Shown here one piece after another: positions 26,567-34,471 of a stretch of 64,000 bases of DNA. Each line of letters begins with the position of its first letter. Positions within the stretch are counted from its first letter, which is position 1. The notes beneath the pieces were generated by a model that had not been told where the DNA came from, ran no database searches, and saw only the letters and a list, made by a program, of their open reading frames with translations. A program made the translations under genes and the position numbers. Origin of the DNA: CAYMUC01 sp964471865. Lineage in GTDB: Bacteria > Actinomycetota > Acidimicrobiia > Acidimicrobiales > Ilumatobacteraceae. Location of the stretch: NCBI GenBank assembly GCA_964471865.1, contig CAYYHU010000001.1, positions 1 through 64,000 of the forward strand, written 5' to 3'.

Positions 26567-26604
26567 TAGTCGATAATGATCACCACGTCGCAACGAAGAG
26601 TCAC
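26566..26604 (-). CDS. cimA leader peptide (VVIII leader)
   Basis: A 12-codon ORF, GTG start to TAG, encoding MTLRCDVVIIID. Five consecutive branched-chain codons (two Val, three Ile) lie directly before the first attenuator hairpin, as expected for a leader that senses charged tRNA-Ile and tRNA-Val. The start codon is 7 nt behind CAGACT, so translation is probably leaderless. A shorter in-frame start is the GTG at 26586. It is missed by standard gene callers because of its size. Confidence 0.72.
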   Translation of the reverse strand: MTLRCDVVIIID

Positions 26605-26611
26605 GCCCCGA

Positions 26612-26640
26612 AGTCTGCCGGTCGCGACGGTGGACGTCAA
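26612..26640 (-). promoter_or_regulatory. cimA promoter
   Basis: TTGACG (26635-26640) and CAGACT (26612-26617) with a 17-bp spacer on the minus strand. The first of the DnaA-box-like repeats (26629-26637) overlaps the -35. Confidence 0.6.
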
Positions 26641-26744
26641 CCCGAAAGCCTGTGCACAACCGGTGGATTTCGCGTGGACAAGTGATCGAGATCGGTGGAC
26701 GTGCAAGGCGTATCTGTGGACAGGTCGAAAAAGTCCGTGGACAA
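26629..26744. repeat. Six phased DnaA-box-like 9-mers
   Basis: Six related 9-mers occur in the same orientation: GGTGGACGT (26629), TGTGCACAA (26651), CGTGGACAA (26673), GGTGGACGT (26694), TGTGGACAG (26715) and CGTGGACAA (26736). Spacings are 22, 22, 21, 21 and 21 bp, two helical turns. The complement of the consensus, TTGTCCACN, resembles the actinobacterial DnaA box TTGTCCACA. The array lies between the cimA promoter and the putative promoter of the structured RNA, so it could bind DnaA or another regulator on one face of the helix. No dnaA or dnaN gene is near. Confidence 0.65.
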
Positions 26745-26767
26745 CCCTGTGACTTTAGAAAAAGCCC

Positions 26768-26796
26768 TTGACCTGGTCTTTTGCAGACTCCACCAT
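26768..26796 (+). promoter_or_regulatory. Putative promoter of the structured RNA
   Basis: TTGACC (26768-26773) and CACCAT (26791-26796) with a 17-bp spacer. An A/T-rich patch (TTTAGAAAAA) lies just upstream. The start site would be near 26803, right before the first predicted helices. Confidence 0.45.
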
Positions 26797-26802
26797 GGTG
26801 TC

Positions 26803-27612
26803 ACCGGAGAACATCACCGGCCACCGAGACAGCGACGGAAACGGCGCTCGACCGGGGGGCGAGGGTAGGAACCGGGGCGAGGAAACGGCTCAGGGTCTGA
26901 TTCAGACTTTGGGACCGAGGTACGGGGAACGTTCTCTCACGAGAGCGAACGCCGTGACTCGGATCCCGACCGGAGAACTCGAGCACCGGAAACGGTGGAT
27001 CGAGTCGCCGAACGGGAACGCGTCCTCGGGGACAGACGCCTCTGGCGGATGTCCGGGCCGACGGCTCACGAGGTGTGCGGGATGGACCGTCCTACACGCT
27101 GAGGAGAGGTCGACCATCAGGGCGAAGGGGTGCATCACCACCAGCGACTGGAGCACCGGGAGCAATCCCGAGGCGCCAGGGAACTGATCGAGTGGAACGG
27201 AACTTCGGGAACGAAGGACCGAGAACGGTCGATCGGTGGTGATCCTTCGCCGGGCGAGAGCTTCGGCGAACGCCCGGGCCGGCGGCCCCGCGAGGTGCCA
27301 GGGGTGAATCATCCCGAGCACCGACCGGGGCGCCGTCCCGCACCATGGGGGAGAACGCTGCTCCACAAGCGACTCGCCCGCCGGGATGAAACCCGACGGG
27401 CGAGGGAACTGACCGTGTTCGAGGGTAGCCCCACGATCTTCGTCAGAAGCGGATCCCAGGATCAGAACGCTGCGATGGTCACCACATCGGGGCCACGATC
27501 CAACTGCGGCCCCGGCCGACGTCGTGAAGGTACCTGAGACCGACACCGTCGGCCGGGGCGCCGCCGCGTCAGTGGTGAGGGGTCAGCTCCCGATTCCGGG
27601 TTCGACCCTCAC
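26803..27612 (+). ncRNA. Candidate large structured non-coding RNA
   Basis: About 800 nt without a credible gene but full of paired segments. Examples: 26915-26962 (CCGAG/CTCGG, ACGG/CCGT, CGTTC/GAACG); 26977-27005 (ACTCGA/TCGAGT, CACCG/CGGTG, GAAA loop); 27121-27142 with 27235-27251 (GGCGAAGG/CCTTCGCC plus ATCACCACC/GGTGGTGAT, 17 bp with a 5-nt bulge) enclosing GATCGA/TCGATC and a CGGGA-GCAA-TCCCG hairpin; 27281-27334 (GGCG/CGCC, CCCCG/CGGGG, GGTGC/GCACC); 27373-27404 (CTCGCCCG/CGGGCGAG, CGGG/CCCG); 27510-27558 (12-bp stem). The motif GRRAAC occurs about 15 times. GNRA loops are correct only on the plus strand, so that strand is assigned. It does not match tmRNA, RNase P RNA, SRP RNA or 6S RNA as I know them. 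Ends are approximate. Confidence 0.65.
27510..27558. terminator. 12-bp hairpin at the 3' end of the structured RNA / beyond ilvE
   Basis: CCCCGGCCGACG (27510-27521) pairs perfectly with CGTCGGCCGGGG (27547-27558). It could end the plus-strand RNA, stop minus-strand transcription after ilvE (stop at 27633), or both. A second stem, GGTGAGGG/CCCTCACC at 27573-27612, follows. Neither has a T-run. Confidence 0.45.
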
Positions 27613-27632
27613 CAGATGCGACTCAGACGTGA

Positions 27633-28547
27633 TCACACGACGTCGCACCAGGCGCGATACCGCTCGTCCTGGCCTCGAACGGCGCGCGCATACGTCTCAG
27701 CGATGGCTTTGGTCATCGGGCCGGGGCACGGGATGGCCCGATCGTCGACCGAATTCACCGAGGACACCTCGGCTGCGGTTCCGCACACGAACATCTCCTC
27801 GGCGATGTAGAGGTCACTTCGAGCGAGATTGTCGACACGGACGTCGAAACCGAGATCCCGGGCGATCGTCATGACCGAGTTCTGAGTGATCCCCTCGAGC
27901 GCTCCTGCGGACAAGGGAGGCGTGAGGATGATCCCATTGCGCACACAGAAGATGTTCTCCCCTGTGCATTCGGCCACGAGGCCATTGGGAGCGAGCATGA
28001 TCGCCTCGTCGTACCCGGCCCGCAGCGCTTCGACCTTGGCCAACGACGAGTTCACATAGTTCCCCACCGTCTTGGCAGCCGGAGGCATCGTGTTGTGCTC
28101 GTGGCGAGTCCAGGAAGAGATCTTCATCCGCACGCCCTTGTCGACGGCGTCATCACCGAGATACGCCCCCCACGGCCAGCAGGCGATGGAGACGTCCACT
28201 CGGCACGGCAGAGTGTTGAGGCCCATCTCGCCGTAGCCGTAGTACGCGAGAGGACGGATGTAGCACGAGGACAGTCCTGTGGAGCGCACGGTCTCCCGGG
28301 TCGCTTCCATCAACTCCTCGACGCTGTAGGGAATCTCCATCCCCATGATGCGCGCCGAGTTGTGGAGCCGGACCATGTGCTCGCGCAACCGGAACACCGC
28401 GGGACCCTCCGCGGTCTCATATGCCCGGATACCTTCGAAAACTCCGGTCCCGTAATGCAGGGTGTGGGTCAGTACATGCACCTGGGCCTGGTCCCAGTCG
28501 ACCAGTTCACCGTTCATCCAGATCTTGGGCGTGGGCGTGATGGGCAT
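27633..28547 (-). CDS. ilvE: Branched-chain amino acid aminotransferase
   Basis: A 304-residue fold-type IV PLP enzyme that performs the last step of leucine, isoleucine and valine synthesis. It shows HYGTGVFEGIRAY, the catalytic-lysine segment PPAAKTVGNYVNSSLAK and EAIMLAPNGLVAECTGENIF. Length is typical of the short-form IlvE. The ATG at 28547 has an AAGGGG ribosome site. The gene lies 70 bp below leuB on the same strand. Confidence 0.95.
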   Translation of the reverse strand: MPITPTPKIWMNGELVDWDQAQVHVLTHTLHYGTGVFEGIRAYETAEGPAVFRLREHMVRLHNSARIMGMEIPYSVEELMEATRETVRSTGLSSCYIRPLAYYGYGEMGLNTLPCRVDVSIACWPWGAYLGDDAVDKGVRMKISSWTRHEHNTMPPAAKTVGNYVNSSLAKVEALRAGYDEAIMLAPNGLVAECTGENIFCVRNGIILTPPLSAGALEGITQNSVMTIARDLGFDVRVDNLARSDLYIAEEMFVCGTAAEVSSVNSVDDRAIPCPGPMTKAIAETYARAVRGQDERYRAWCDVV

Positions 28548-28617
28548 GTCTGTGTCCCCTTGGAACCGTAGGTAGATGTGGATCGTGCGCGAATGCGCGA
28601 TCAGCGACGCACGCTAG

Positions 28618-29658
28618 TCAGTCAGCGACAGGCGCGTCGCCTGCAACGCGGGCCGCAAGGACGTCACCGACCTCGCTCGTGGTCCCCGCCACCGGATCCG
28701 CACAGGCTCGACGAACCCGATCAGCAGCCGCGGACTCACCCAAGAAATCGAGCATCAACGCCGCTGACAACACCGCCGCGGTCGGATTCGCCTTGCCCGT
28801 ACCCACGATGTCGGGGGCCGAACCATGCACCGGTTCGAACATCGACGGCCCCGTGCGTGCCGGATTCAGATTCGCGCTCGACGCCAACCCGATTCCGCCC
28901 GACACGGCACCACCGAGGTCGGTGAGAATGTCGCCAAAGAGGTTGTCGGTGACGATCACGTCGTAGCGGTGAGGATCCTGGACGAAATAGATGCAGGCCG
29001 CATCCACGTGGTTGTAGGCCGTGGCCACGTCGGGATACTCCGCCGCGACTGCGTCGAACGCCCGTTGCCACAGGTCCCCCGCGAAGGTCAACACGTTCGT
29101 CTTGTGCACCAAGGTCACATGCTTGGCACCACCACGGGATTGCGCGAGTTCGAACGCGTAGCGAATCGCCCGCTCCGCTCCCATCCGGGTGTTGACACTG
29201 CCCTGGGTTGCGACCTCGTGGGGTGTGCCCTTGCGCAACACCCCACCCTCGCCGACATAGGGCCCTTCGGTGTTCTCGCGGATCACCACGAAATCATGAG
29301 GCCGATCATGACCAGGAGCCGTTCCCACGAACGGGCGCTGGTTCACGTACAGATCCAACTCGAAGCGCATCTTGAGCAACAGCCCGCGTTCGATCACGCC
29401 GGGGGGGACCTCAGGAGTTCCGACCGCCCCGAGCAGAATCGCATCGAAATGACGCAACTCGTTCAAGGTCGCATCCGACAGGATCTCGCCATCGCGCAGA
29501 TACCGAGCCCCTCCCAGATCGAACTCGGTGGTGTCGAGCGCGACTCCAGCCGCGCGCATCACCTTGAGCGCTTCGGTGGTCACCTCGGGTCCGATTCCGT
29601 CACCTCCGATGACCGCAAGACGATGAGGACGAGCAGACGAGGCGTTAGGGCTGGACAT
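28618..29658 (-). CDS. leuB: 3-isopropylmalate dehydrogenase
   Basis: A 346-residue NAD-dependent oxidative decarboxylase of leucine synthesis. The N terminus has LAVIGGDGIGPEV; then LLKMRFELDLYVNQRP, VIRENTEGPYVGEGG (substrate Arg/Glu), TNVLTFAGDLW and the NAD site PVHGSAPDIVGTGKANP. The ATG at 29658 has TAGCGT (29667-29672) 8 nt upstream, so it is likely leaderless. It diverges from greA. Confidence 0.95.
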   Translation of the reverse strand: MSSPNASSARPHRLAVIGGDGIGPEVTTEALKVMRAAGVALDTTEFDLGGARYLRDGEILSDATLNELRHFDAILLGAVGTPEVPPGVIERGLLLKMRFELDLYVNQRPFVGTAPGHDRPHDFVVIRENTEGPYVGEGGVLRKGTPHEVATQGSVNTRMGAERAIRYAFELAQSRGGAKHVTLVHKTNVLTFAGDLWQRAFDAVAAEYPDVATAYNHVDAACIYFVQDPHRYDVIVTDNLFGDILTDLGGAVSGGIGLASSANLNPARTGPSMFEPVHGSAPDIVGTGKANPTAAVLSAALMLDFLGESAAADRVRRACADPVAGTTSEVGDVLAARVAGDAPVAD

Positions 29659-29723
29659 AGCCGTTGACGCTACTGCGGCGCTGCGTCGAGCCAGGAACGC
29701 GGCCCCCCGGTACCCTGACGTCC

Positions 29724-30203
29724 ATGCCCCAGATCCACCATCTCTCCGCTGAGGCCCATGGGCGCCTGGTGGCCGAGTACGAGGACCTCACGACTCGCGG
29801 CCGCATCGAGGTCGCCGCAAAGATCGAACGGGCACGAGAACTCGGGGACCTGTCCGAAAACGGCGACTATCACGCAGCCAAAGACGAACAAGGCCATATG
29901 GAAGGCCGAATCCGCCATCTCGAGGCGATTCTCGAGAACTGCGAGATCGTGGACGTGGTGGACGACGGAACGGTCAAGCCCGGAAGCGTGGTGACGATCT
30001 TGTTCGTCGGCGACGATGAAGACGACGCCCAGACGTATCTGCTCGCCTCGATGGAAGAACGCCACGCCGAGCACGAGTTGATGAGTCCTCAATCCGCGCT
30101 CGGTCAGGCCCTCCTTGGCGCTGCGGTCGGCGATGTCGTCAGCTACGTCACGCCCACCGGAGCCTCCCTCGAGGTCGAGGTCGTGAGCGTCGAGTTGCCC
30201 TGA
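29724..30203 (+). CDS. greA: Transcription elongation factor GreA
   Basis: A 159-residue factor that rescues backtracked RNA polymerase by stimulating transcript cleavage. An N-terminal coiled coil carries the acidic tip segment ELGDLSENGDYHAAKDEQ, followed by an FKBP-like C-terminal domain. The ATG at 29724 lies 7 nt behind TACCCT (29711-29716) and has no ribosome site, so it looks leaderless; an in-frame start at 29664 would put a non-homologous tail on the protein. Confidence 0.93.
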   Translation: MPQIHHLSAEAHGRLVAEYEDLTTRGRIEVAAKIERARELGDLSENGDYHAAKDEQGHMEGRIRHLEAILENCEIVDVVDDGTVKPGSVVTILFVGDDEDDAQTYLLASMEERHAEHELMSPQSALGQALLGAAVGDVVSYVTPTGASLEVEVVSVELP

Positions 30204-30213
30204 TCGGACTCGT

Positions 30214-31107
30214 ATGGCCGATCGCGCCACCGTGGACACTGTCCCGCCCGAAAACCTCGTCCCCCCGCTTCCCGAAGGACGCGAGGTGCATCTTCCTGGT
30301 CGGGGCACCACCTTCATACGCGAGCTCCCCGGACCGTCTCCCGATGCGGCGGTGGCGATCCTGTTGCACGGATGGACCGCCACGGCGGATCTCAACTTCT
30401 TCGCTCTCTACGAGCGGCTCGGACGTCATATGCGCGTCATCGCTCTCGACCACCGCGGCCATGGCCGAGGTCTGAGAAGTCGACGACCGTTCCGTCTCGC
30501 CGACTGCGCAGATGACGTGGCCTGTCTGGCCGCGGAGCTCGGAATCTCGAGCTTCGTTCCGGTGGGGTATTCGATGGGCGGCCCGATCGCGATGCTCACC
30601 TGGCGTCGTCACGCTTCAGTGGTCTCGGGGCTCGTGTTGTGCGCAACGGCCGACCGATTCGCGGATCGGCCCAGTGAACGCATGCCGTTCCTCGGACTCG
30701 GAGGCCTGGGAGCTCTGTCCCGACTGGCGCCGGCCGCCACGCGCCAATGGGTGACCGAGCAGACGTTCCTACGCCGCCGAGCCGACCGCTGGGGCGCCTG
30801 GGCGATGGCCGAGGCCGCCCGTCACGATTGGCGCATGGTGCTCGAGGCTGGTGGGGCCTTGGGAACCTTCAGCGCCTCGCACTGGCTTCATGAAATCGAC
30901 GTTCCCACCAGCGTGGTGATCACGACCGAGGATCCGGTCGTGGCCCCGGTGCGCCAGCATCGACTGGCCATGGCGATCTCAGGAGCGCAGATTCATACCC
31001 TGGCCGGCCAGCACGACGCCGCGGTGACGTTGGCTGAACCCCTCGCGGACGCCATCGTCGCGGGAGTCCGGCGCGCACATGAGTCCACCGGGCGATCCCC
31101 GATCTGA
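30214..31107 (+). CDS. Alpha/beta hydrolase
   Basis: A 297-residue alpha/beta-hydrolase fold protein. LLHGWTATADLNFF gives the oxyanion region, VIALDHRGHGRG the conserved strand, and VGYSMGGPIA the nucleophile elbow (G-x-S-x-G). The acid is probably in ITTEDPVVAP and the histidine in LAGQHDAAV. The substrate is unknown. It starts 10 bp after greA. Confidence 0.85.
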   Translation: MADRATVDTVPPENLVPPLPEGREVHLPGRGTTFIRELPGPSPDAAVAILLHGWTATADLNFFALYERLGRHMRVIALDHRGHGRGLRSRRPFRLADCADDVACLAAELGISSFVPVGYSMGGPIAMLTWRRHASVVSGLVLCATADRFADRPSERMPFLGLGGLGALSRLAPAATRQWVTEQTFLRRRADRWGAWAMAEAARHDWRMVLEAGGALGTFSASHWLHEIDVPTSVVITTEDPVVAPVRQHRLAMAISGAQIHTLAGQHDAAVTLAEPLADAIVAGVRRAHESTGRSPI

Positions 31108-31108
31108 C

Positions 31109-32494
31109 ATGACCACTCCGTATGTGAAGTCGGGCCGCTGGTCGCGCAACGCTCGCCTGGCGGGTCTGGGAGCTCGGATCGGACTCGGACATGCCGGCTC
31201 GGCGGCTCGCAAGGTGTTCGCCTCGGCCGAGCGACGCGTCGACATCGATCGCGAACGGGAACTGCGCACGGCGGCTCAGATCGCCGATCGTCTGGGACAG
31301 CTCAAAGGCGCGCTCATGAAGATCGGGCAGATGGCGAGTTATCTCGACGATGGCCTTCCCGAGCCCTTGCGCGCCGCGCTCGCAGAGTTGCAATCGAATG
31401 CTCCGCCCATGAGTGCCGACCTCGCAGCCGGGGTGATCCGAGCCGAACTCGGCGCCCACCCCGAGGACCTCTTCATCGCCTGGGATCCCGACCCGATCGC
31501 GGCGGCGTCCATCGGCCAGGTCCACCGCGCCATCGTGGCCGACCCGACCACAGGGGACCACCGCGCGGTAGCGGTCAAGGTCCAGTACCCCGGCGTGGCC
31601 GAGGCCATCGAAGCCGATCTGGCGAATGCCGATCTGCTGGGTTTCGTCCTCGCCAAAGGCTTTCCCGGTCTCGATCCGAGCGAGATGGTCGCCGAGATCA
31701 AAGAACGCATCGTCGAGGAACTCGACTACCGACGCGAAGCTGCGAACCAACTCGTCTTCGCTGAGAACTACCAGGACCACCCGTTCCTTCACGTGCCCGA
31801 GGTGTTGGACGAGTTCTCCACGAACCGAGTGCTCACGAGCGAACTCGTCGTGGGCCACTCCTGGTCCGAGGTGCTCGAGTGGGATCAACCCGAACGTGAC
31901 CGAGCCGCTGAAGCCTTGTTCCGATTCGTCTTTCGCAGCCTGTACGGGTTGGCGGCATTCAATGGCGATCCCCATCCCGGCAACTATGTGTTCCACCGCG
32001 ACGGCCGACTGACCCTGCTCGATTTCGGACTCGTCAAACATTTCGCGCCGAGCGAGATGGAGGTGTTCTTGGCAATGGTGCGCTCAGCGGTGGTGGAGCG
32101 CGATGCCGGTCGGTTCCGCGAGGTCGTCGAGACCGCCGGGCTGTTGCGTCGGAATGCTCCGGTGACGACCGAAGCCGTGGGCGAGTACTTCTCTCATTTC
32201 TACGAACCGGTCCGCACCGACGCCGAGATGGCCTGGACCCCGGAGTACGCGAGTCGGATCGTGCGTCACACCTTCGACCGTTCGAGCCCGATCGCTCCCT
32301 ATGCCACCGTTCCCCGGGCTTTCGTGTTCATCCAGCGGATCAATCTGGGGCTCTACGCGTTGTTGGGACAGTTGCGAGCCCGGGGCAACTATCGCCGGAT
32401 CAGCGAAGAGATCTGGCCCTTCATGCAGGCCCCACCCTCCACCCCCCTTGGGGAGGCCGAGGCCGCGTGGGCTGCAGATCGCGCCCGCCGCTAG
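31109..32494 (+). CDS. ABC1/UbiB-family atypical kinase
   Basis: A 461-residue atypical protein kinase-like ATPase. It has the KxGQ motif (LKGALMKIGQMASYLDDG), the Ala-rich loop AAASIGQVHRA, VAVKVQYPGV with the ATP lysine, NGDPHPGNYVFHRDG and LLDFGLVK. These residues are intact, so it is likely active. Family members act in lipid or isoprenoid-quinone pathways. The ATG at 31109 follows the upstream stop by 1 nt; an in-frame ATG at 31079 lies within the previous gene. Its stop codon doubles as the start of the next gene's -10 box. Confidence 0.85.
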   Translation: MTTPYVKSGRWSRNARLAGLGARIGLGHAGSAARKVFASAERRVDIDRERELRTAAQIADRLGQLKGALMKIGQMASYLDDGLPEPLRAALAELQSNAPPMSADLAAGVIRAELGAHPEDLFIAWDPDPIAAASIGQVHRAIVADPTTGDHRAVAVKVQYPGVAEAIEADLANADLLGFVLAKGFPGLDPSEMVAEIKERIVEELDYRREAANQLVFAENYQDHPFLHVPEVLDEFSTNRVLTSELVVGHSWSEVLEWDQPERDRAAEALFRFVFRSLYGLAAFNGDPHPGNYVFHRDGRLTLLDFGLVKHFAPSEMEVFLAMVRSAVVERDAGRFREVVETAGLLRRNAPVTTEAVGEYFSHFYEPVRTDAEMAWTPEYASRIVRHTFDRSSPIAPYATVPRAFVFIQRINLGLYALLGQLRARGNYRRISEEIWPFMQAPPSTPLGEAEAAWAADRARR

Positions 32495-32497
32495 GGT
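32492..32497 (+). promoter_or_regulatory. -10 element of a leaderless promoter (FKBP lipoprotein)
   Basis: TAGGGT lies 6 nt before the GTG at 32504. Its first three bases are the TAG stop codon of the UbiB gene. Confidence 0.5.
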
Positions 32498-32503
32498 GCC
32501 ACG

Positions 32504-33439
32504 GTGCTCCCCCCTCGCCATCTTTCCCGGACTCGTCAGCGTCGAAGGGTCGCAGCAGTGGCCGTGGGCATCCTGCTCACGTCGGCTGCCGCCTGTGGTG
32601 ACGATGACGCCGCCTCCACCACCACGGCACCAGCCCCCACCACGGTTGCCGCCGCTGAACCCGTCGCCGCGGCCGACCCCCTCGACACCTCGAGTCGGCC
32701 AGTGGTCAGCGTCCCCGACCAGGTCCCCGGAGAACTCGTCGTCACCGAGATCGTTCCCGGTGAGGGCCAAGGAGCCGAGAACGGCGACATCCTCGTCGTC
32801 GACTATGTCGGCGCGCGCACGATCAACGGCCAAGAGTTCGACAACTCGTGGGAGAACGATCAACAGTTCATGCTCGTTCTCGGTGCTGGTGGTGTGATCG
32901 CCGGATGGGAAGAAGGCCTCCAAGGCGCCCGCGAAGGTTCCCGCATCCAGATCGACATTCCGGCGTCCCTCGCCTATGGCGATGAAAGCCCCGGCGCGCC
33001 CATCCAGCCTGGAGACGCATTGTCGTTCGTGATCGATGTGCGGGCCGTGGTCCCCGCTGCCGATCCCGCCGATGCTCCCGCAGTCGAGGTTCCGCTCTCG
33101 GACGGAGCGAGCGAGCTCGAAGTCATCGATGTCGTCACCGGCGACGGCGAGGCGTTGGCGGAGGGTTCCTCGGGATTGGTGCAGTTACTGGTCCACCGCG
33201 GAGATACCGGCGAGCTGCTCGACAGCACCTGGGACGGTTCTGGACCGGTACGGGTGGAGATGGTCGAGGGACTTTTGGTCCCCGGGCTGTATGACGGTCT
33301 GCTCGGAGCCCGCCAAGGGGGCCGACGCATCATCGTGATCCCCTTTGCCCAGGCTTTCGGTCTCGACGGCAACGAGGATCTCGGGCTTCCCCCTGCGACC
33401 GACGTGATCTTGGTCGTCGACGTCCAAGCGGTGTGGTGA
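32504..33439 (+). CDS. FKBP-type peptidyl-prolyl isomerase lipoprotein, two FKBP domains
   Basis: A 311-residue surface lipoprotein. An Arg-rich signal peptide ends in a SAAAC lipobox at residues ~27-31, followed by a Thr/Ala/Pro linker. Residues ~75-180 form a good FKBP domain (VDYVGARTINGQEFDNSW, VIAGWEEGLQGAREGSR, LAYGDESPGAPIQPGD). Residues ~200-311 are a second, more diverged FKBP-like repeat that lacks the clear aromatic pocket residues and may be inactive. It presumably helps fold exported proteins. Confidence 0.88.
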   Translation: MLPPRHLSRTRQRRRVAAVAVGILLTSAAACGDDDAASTTTAPAPTTVAAAEPVAAADPLDTSSRPVVSVPDQVPGELVVTEIVPGEGQGAENGDILVVDYVGARTINGQEFDNSWENDQQFMLVLGAGGVIAGWEEGLQGAREGSRIQIDIPASLAYGDESPGAPIQPGDALSFVIDVRAVVPAADPADAPAVEVPLSDGASELEVIDVVTGDGEALAEGSSGLVQLLVHRGDTGELLDSTWDGSGPVRVEMVEGLLVPGLYDGLLGARQGGRRIIVIPFAQAFGLDGNEDLGLPPATDVILVVDVQAVW

Positions 33440-33517
33440 TTCTGACGTCGTGTGATCAGCGCGACGGGTGACGACACCATCACCACAGCGAGTTGACATC
33501 CCCGCAGCGCGGTACGT

Positions 33518-34471
33518 TCACACGTCGGAGTCGGTCACGACGGCGACGAGATCGAGGCCGATGTCCAAAACCCTCGCCGAATGGGTCAATTCGCCCACGG
33601 CGATGAAATCGACACCGGTCTCACCCACCGAACGCGCATCGCCGAGACTCAGGCCACCAGATGCCTCGAGGCGGGCTCCGGGCGCCTGGCGGTCGCGCAT
33701 CGCGACCGCGTCGCGCATCATCCCCGCATCGAAGTTGTCGAGAAGGACGAGATCGGCACCAGCCGCGAGAGCCTCGTCGAGACCCGCCAGATCGTCGACT
33801 TCGATCTCGACAGGGAGATCAGCGGCGAGCCCGCGAACCAGGGCAAAAGCGGCGGCCACCCCACCGGCAGCCGCAACATGATTGTCCTTGACCAACGCGG
33901 CATCCGACAGGGCCATGCGATGGTTCACTCCACCCCCGCAACGCACCGCCATCTTCTCGAGGGCTCGTAAGCCGGGAGTCGTCTTGCGCGTATCGCGCAC
34001 CACCGCTGTCGTACCGACGAGTTCGTCAGCCCACCGCCGAGTCAACGTCGCCACCCCCGACAGGTGACACAACAGGTTCAACGCAGTGCGCTCGGCGGTC
34101 AACATGAAACGCGTCGGCGCCACCACCCCCAAGACCTCCTGGCCGGCATCGACTCGGTCCCCGTCACGAGCGAAGCGCTCGAGTGCGACCAGAGCCGGTC
34201 CACACACCGTTTCGAGAACTGCGACTGCGACATCGAGACCGGCGAGGACTCCGGGGGCGCGCACGGTGAAGCGGGCATCGCTGATCTGTTCGGCGGGAAC
34301 GGTGGCCACCGAAGTGACATCGATTCCCCCGGCGAGATCCTCCTCGATCGCTCGAGTGACGAGATCGGCGATCGCGTCCGGGTCCAGACCCGACTCGACC
34401 AGAGCCTGACGGGTGTTGGCGCTGAGAGGATGAAGCGGCATCGAATCCGGTGACGACGAGTCCGCACTCAT
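33518..34471 (-). CDS. nadC: Nicotinate-nucleotide pyrophosphorylase (carboxylating)
   Basis: A 317-residue quinolinate phosphoribosyltransferase of NAD synthesis. It has EEDLAGGIDVTS, LNLLCHLSGVATLTR, RDTRKTTPGLRALEK with MAVRCGGGVNHRMAL, VKDNH and IEVEVDDL-type residues near the C terminus. The ATG at 34471 overlaps the nadB stop (ATGA). Last gene of the nadA-nadB-nadC operon, convergent with the FKBP gene. Confidence 0.95.
   Translation of the reverse strand: MSADSSSPDSMPLHPLSANTRQALVESGLDPDAIADLVTRAIEEDLAGGIDVTSVATVPAEQISDARFTVRAPGVLAGLDVAVAVLETVCGPALVALERFARDGDRVDAGQEVLGVVAPTRFMLTAERTALNLLCHLSGVATLTRRWADELVGTTAVVRDTRKTTPGLRALEKMAVRCGGGVNHRMALSDAALVKDNHVAAAGGVAAAFALVRGLAADLPVEIEVDDLAGLDEALAAGADLVLLDNFDAGMMRDAVAMRDRQAPGARLEASGGLSLGDARSVGETGVDFIAVGELTHSARVLDIGLDLVAVVTDSDV

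Noticed and set aside
26600..26760. Chromosomal replication origin
   Set aside because: The DnaA-like boxes and A/T patch are suggestive, but dnaA, dnaN, recF, rpmH and parAB are all absent from the window, so oriC cannot be claimed.
26768..27187. 139-codon open frame on the plus strand and a second at 27130-27537
   Set aside because: No ribosome site or recognisable domain; both lie within the paired segments of the candidate RNA.
26902..27546. 214-codon open frame on the minus strand across the non-coding block
   Set aside because: The translation is low in acidic residues, rich in Ser/Arg/Pro and shows no domain, and the strong inverted repeats of the region explain the sequence better as RNA.
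27573..27612. tRNA/tmRNA-like 3' end (GGGTTCGACCC followed by TCACCA)
   Set aside because: The segment is the right arm of a GGTGAGGG/CCCTCACC hairpin; no matching acceptor, D-arm or anticodon arm, and no tmRNA tag ending in ALAA codons, could be found.
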